A DNA stretch of 7,087 nt, from the NCBI RefSeq assembly GCF_000720455.1, contig NZ_JOAK01000065.1, positions 1-7,087 on the forward strand. Direction: 5' to 3'. Below the pieces are notes generated by a model. It had not been told where the DNA came from. It searched no databases and saw nothing but the letters and a program-made list of their open reading frames with translations. Shown piece by piece: positions 5,739-7,087 of the stretch. Numbering within the stretch: the first letter of the stretch is position 1; each line of letters opens with the position of its first letter. The stretch is from Streptomyces virginiae. Lineage in GTDB: Bacteria > Actinomycetota > Actinomycetes > Streptomycetales > Streptomycetaceae. The position numbers were made by a program, and so were the translations under genes.

Positions 5739-5773
5739 ACGGCACAGAACGTCGCGGTTAGGAGGAGCTCCGG

Positions 5774-6223
5774 TCAGCGGACCTCGGTGACCCGGTGTTC
5801 CTTGCGCGCGCCACAGTTGGAGTTGTACACCTGGACGTGCACGTTGCTGATCCCGCCGCCCCAGTCGACGCAGTGGCCCTTGCCGTACACGTAGGCCGGG
5901 CCCGCGTACGACGTGTACCGGCCGAAGTCCTCGCCCCGCTCCCAGGTTTCGGGGACTTCGATCCAGAGGGCCATGTCCACGGCCGCGCCCGGGTTGTTGC
6001 GGATGGTCGCGACGCAGTTCTTGCCGTTCGAGGCGTTGTACGTCAGGTATACGGTGCCCAGCGAGCCGATGGCGGCCGAGTTCACGGTCTTGTACGCGCT
6101 TCCGCAAACCTTCTGCGGCGTGGTGTTGGGTGCGGCGGTGGCGGGCGCCGCCAGCGCGGTAGTGGCCCCCAAGGCCAGGGCGGCGAATGCGGTGGTGGTA
6201 AGGACGGAACGGGTGAACTTCAT
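5774..6223 (-). CDS. sapA: Secreted SapA-like (spore-associated protein A) protein
   Basis: This is a small exported protein of 149 residues. A classic Sec signal peptide has a charged start (MKFTR), a hydrophobic core (about 7-25) and a cleavage site near ATA|AP (after about residue 30). The mature part of about 119 residues has four Cys (40, 70, 118, 137), enough for two disulfides. GSLGTVYLTYNASNGKNC (53-70), YTSYAGPAYVYGKGHCVDW (103-121) and a C-terminal NSNCG match the Streptomyces family called spore-associated protein A. SapA is known as a protein attached to the spore surface, but its molecular function is not established. ATG 6223 has AGGGGG 4 bases upstream. The gene is monocistronic, with two hairpins behind it. 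The family assignment is from recall of its motifs, without a search. Confidence 0.78.
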   Translation of the reverse strand: MKFTRSVLTTTAFAALALGATTALAAPATAAPNTTPQKVCGSAYKTVNSAAIGSLGTVYLTYNASNGKNCVATIRNNPGAAVDMALWIEVPETWERGEDFGRYTSYAGPAYVYGKGHCVDWGGGISNVHVQVYNSNCGARKEHRVTEVR

Positions 6224-6238
6224 GTTTCCCCCTGGTCG

Positions 6239-6566
6239 TCATTGGAGTTGGTCGCTCCTGCATGCTGGGACATGAAGGAACGGCGGAACGGTTGCGCATC
6301 GTTGGCAAAGGATGTGACCGCGCTGGCCGACGAACGGCCGCACGCGAGCATCGGGAGTGAGGGCGGTCGGATCCACGCACCGTTCGTCGTTGTGGAGGGC
6401 GAGGCCGTAAAGCTGGACCAGGCGGTGCGTGCGACCAGCACCTCGGTGTGCGCGGCGAGGTCCGTCTCCTCGACCGAGCCTCGGTGAACATGTCCGGAGC
6501 GGGACGAGCGAACGCGCCCTCGTCGCTGTCGTCGAACAGACGGGTCAACCGGAGCACCTCGGCACA
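6239..6566 (-). pseudogene. Possible decayed coding fragment, unrecognised
   Basis: Reading the minus strand, three frames in turn look coding. The first has AEVLRLTRLFDDSDEGAFAR and PDMFTEA (about 6563-6477). The second has VEETDLAAHTEVLVAR (about 6474-6430). The third has HRLVQLYGLALHNDERCVDP and ALTPDARVRPFVGQRGHI (about 6427-6310), and stays open to a TGA at 6241-6239. Codon third positions are GC-rich in each. Two frameshifts would be needed to join them. I do not know the family, and the pattern could be chance in GC-rich DNA. Confidence 0.25.
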
Positions 6567-6904
6567 GAACAATATGTGGGATGGGTCCGGGTGCGTGCGC
6601 AGCAGTGCGCGCGCACCCGCAGACTGCGCCACCGCCCACACCGAGCCGGCCGCAGGCCCGCCGGCATGAGCGCGCTGGTTCAAGACCGGTCGGTGCCCAG
6701 CCCAAGCCCTTCCGGCAGAGCACCGACGCCCCGGCACCGCCCCCGGCCCCACCGCCGTGTGAGCGTGCCGGTGCGACACCGGTCGGCCATGCCCCTGGCG
6801 CAGGTCCGCTTTGTCGAGGCGATACCGCCCAGCGAGAGGGGCTCGAACGGCACGGACCGTCCCGGCACCCCGACCCAGCGCCCTGCTTGCGGGGGAAAGG
6901 GCGG

Positions 6905-6924
6905 CTGTCACACGCCTGTGACAG
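6905..6924. promoter_or_regulatory. 20-bp palindrome, candidate operator
   Basis: CTGTCACA-CGCC-TGTGACAG has perfect 8-bp arms. An overlapping longer-range pair, GGCTGTC (6903-6909) with GACAGCC (6931-6937), could form an alternative stem. It lies 134 bases before the start at 7058 and is a good candidate for binding a dimeric regulator. Confidence 0.45.
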
Positions 6925-6958
6925 TCGGCGGACAGCCTCATGAAGTGCCCCGGCCACG

Positions 6959-6971
6959 CTCTTAACAAGAG
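6959..6971. repeat. Short AT-rich inverted repeat CTCTT-AAC-AAGAG
   Basis: Arms of 5 bp surround AAC in one of the few AT-rich spots of the window, between two larger palindromes. It may be part of a promoter for the gene at 7058, but no convincing -35/-10 pair could be fixed. Confidence 0.3.
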
Positions 6972-6978
6972 AACAAAA

Positions 6979-7000
6979 GGGACATTCGGGCGAATGTTCC
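6979..7000. promoter_or_regulatory. 22-bp imperfect palindrome, candidate operator
   Basis: GGGACATTCG (6979-6988) and CGAATGTTCC (6991-7000) are 10-bp arms with one mismatch around GG. It ends 57 bases before the plus-strand start at 7058, a usual place for an operator near the promoter. Confidence 0.5.
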
Positions 7001-7057
7001 ACCTGCTTCCGAGGACGCGAGCAGTGATGACCGAGCCGATCCGGCGGAGGAAATCCC

Positions 7058-7087
7058 ATGACTCCCACACTCACCACCCCGCACGCC
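7058..7087 (+). CDS. Start of unidentified gene, cut by the window edge
   Basis: ATG 7058 has a strong ribosome binding site, GGAGG at 7046-7050, 7 bases upstream. Ten codons are visible (Met-Thr-Pro-Thr-Leu-Thr-Thr-Pro-His-Ala) with G/C at nearly all third positions. This is too little to suggest a function. Palindromes at 6905-6924 and 6979-7000 may control it. Confidence 0.6.
   Translation, partial: MTPTLTTPHA

Larger units (their letters stand above)
6224..7057. other. Long stretch without an intact gene
   Basis: No frame on either strand gives a recognisable complete protein. The left part (about 6239-6570) holds minus-strand coding-like pieces in three frames. The middle (about 6570-6900) shows nothing I can support. 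The right part carries an AT-richer stretch near 6961-6980 and three palindromes ahead of the gene starting at 7058. The sapA-like promoter should lie near 6230-6330, but I could not place its boxes. Confidence 0.4.

Noticed and set aside
4626..5894. Open frame of 422 codons on the plus strand
   Set aside because: The translation is low-complexity Arg/Ser/Pro/Gly-rich and runs through two perfect hairpins into the 3' end of the opposite gene. Codon third positions favour the minus strand here.
6905..6924. CRP-type binding site
   Set aside because: The half-sites are in the reverse order (TCACA before TGTGA) and too close together for the CRP consensus, so only an unassigned palindrome is reported.
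5598..7070. Open frame of 490 codons on the minus strand
   Set aside because: Its last third lies in another frame of the SapA-like gene and its first part is Arg/Pro-rich without motifs. Long open frames are expected by chance at this GC content.
1..7087. tRNA, rRNA, CRISPR array, insertion sequence or attachment site
   Set aside because: I saw no cloverleaf with a T-loop signature, no spaced repeat array, no transposase motifs and no terminal inverted repeats with target duplication.

Overview
The window is very GC-rich with strong G/C bias at third codon positions. It carries a RheA-type heat-shock regulator, a SapA-type secreted protein and a PAS-SpoIIE phosphatase, all of which point to Streptomyces or a close relative. 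No rRNA, tRNA, CRISPR array or recognisable transposase was seen.

Left edge (1-805): the first three codons of a minus-strand small heat-shock protein gene (hsp18-like) lie opposite a complete rheA-like repressor gene. The space between them holds a perfect copy of the RheA operator (TGTCATC-N5-GATGACA), placed inside a plausible hsp18 promoter, and a second, near-perfect copy just before the rheA start. About 395 bases without a recognisable gene follow. They contain a palindrome, an 11-bp-period direct repeat and a very G-rich tract.

Centre (1200-3618): three plus-strand genes are translationally coupled. The first encodes an RsbQ-like alpha/beta hydrolase, the second an RsbP-like PAS/coiled-coil/PP2C phosphatase, and the third an RsbV-like STAS anti-anti-sigma factor. 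Start and stop codons overlap at both junctions (TGATG and ATGA). This is the layout expected for an energy-stress partner-switching input: the hydrolase feeds the PAS sensor, the phosphatase dephosphorylates the STAS protein, and the STAS protein then frees a sigma factor. No RsbW-type kinase or sigma factor lies in the window, so those partners must be elsewhere.

Right-centre (about 3620-5590): this looks like a gene graveyard on the minus strand. It holds a frame-broken DUF2625 gene and, further right, a run of coding-like segments interrupted by stops and frame changes that I could not identify.

Right (5640-6223): a complete minus-strand gene for a secreted SapA-like (spore-associated protein A) protein is followed by two strong hairpins in tandem. 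From 6224 to 7057 there is no intact gene, only a possible decayed minus-strand fragment and three palindromes. These lie upstream of a plus-strand gene that starts at 7058 and runs off the edge.
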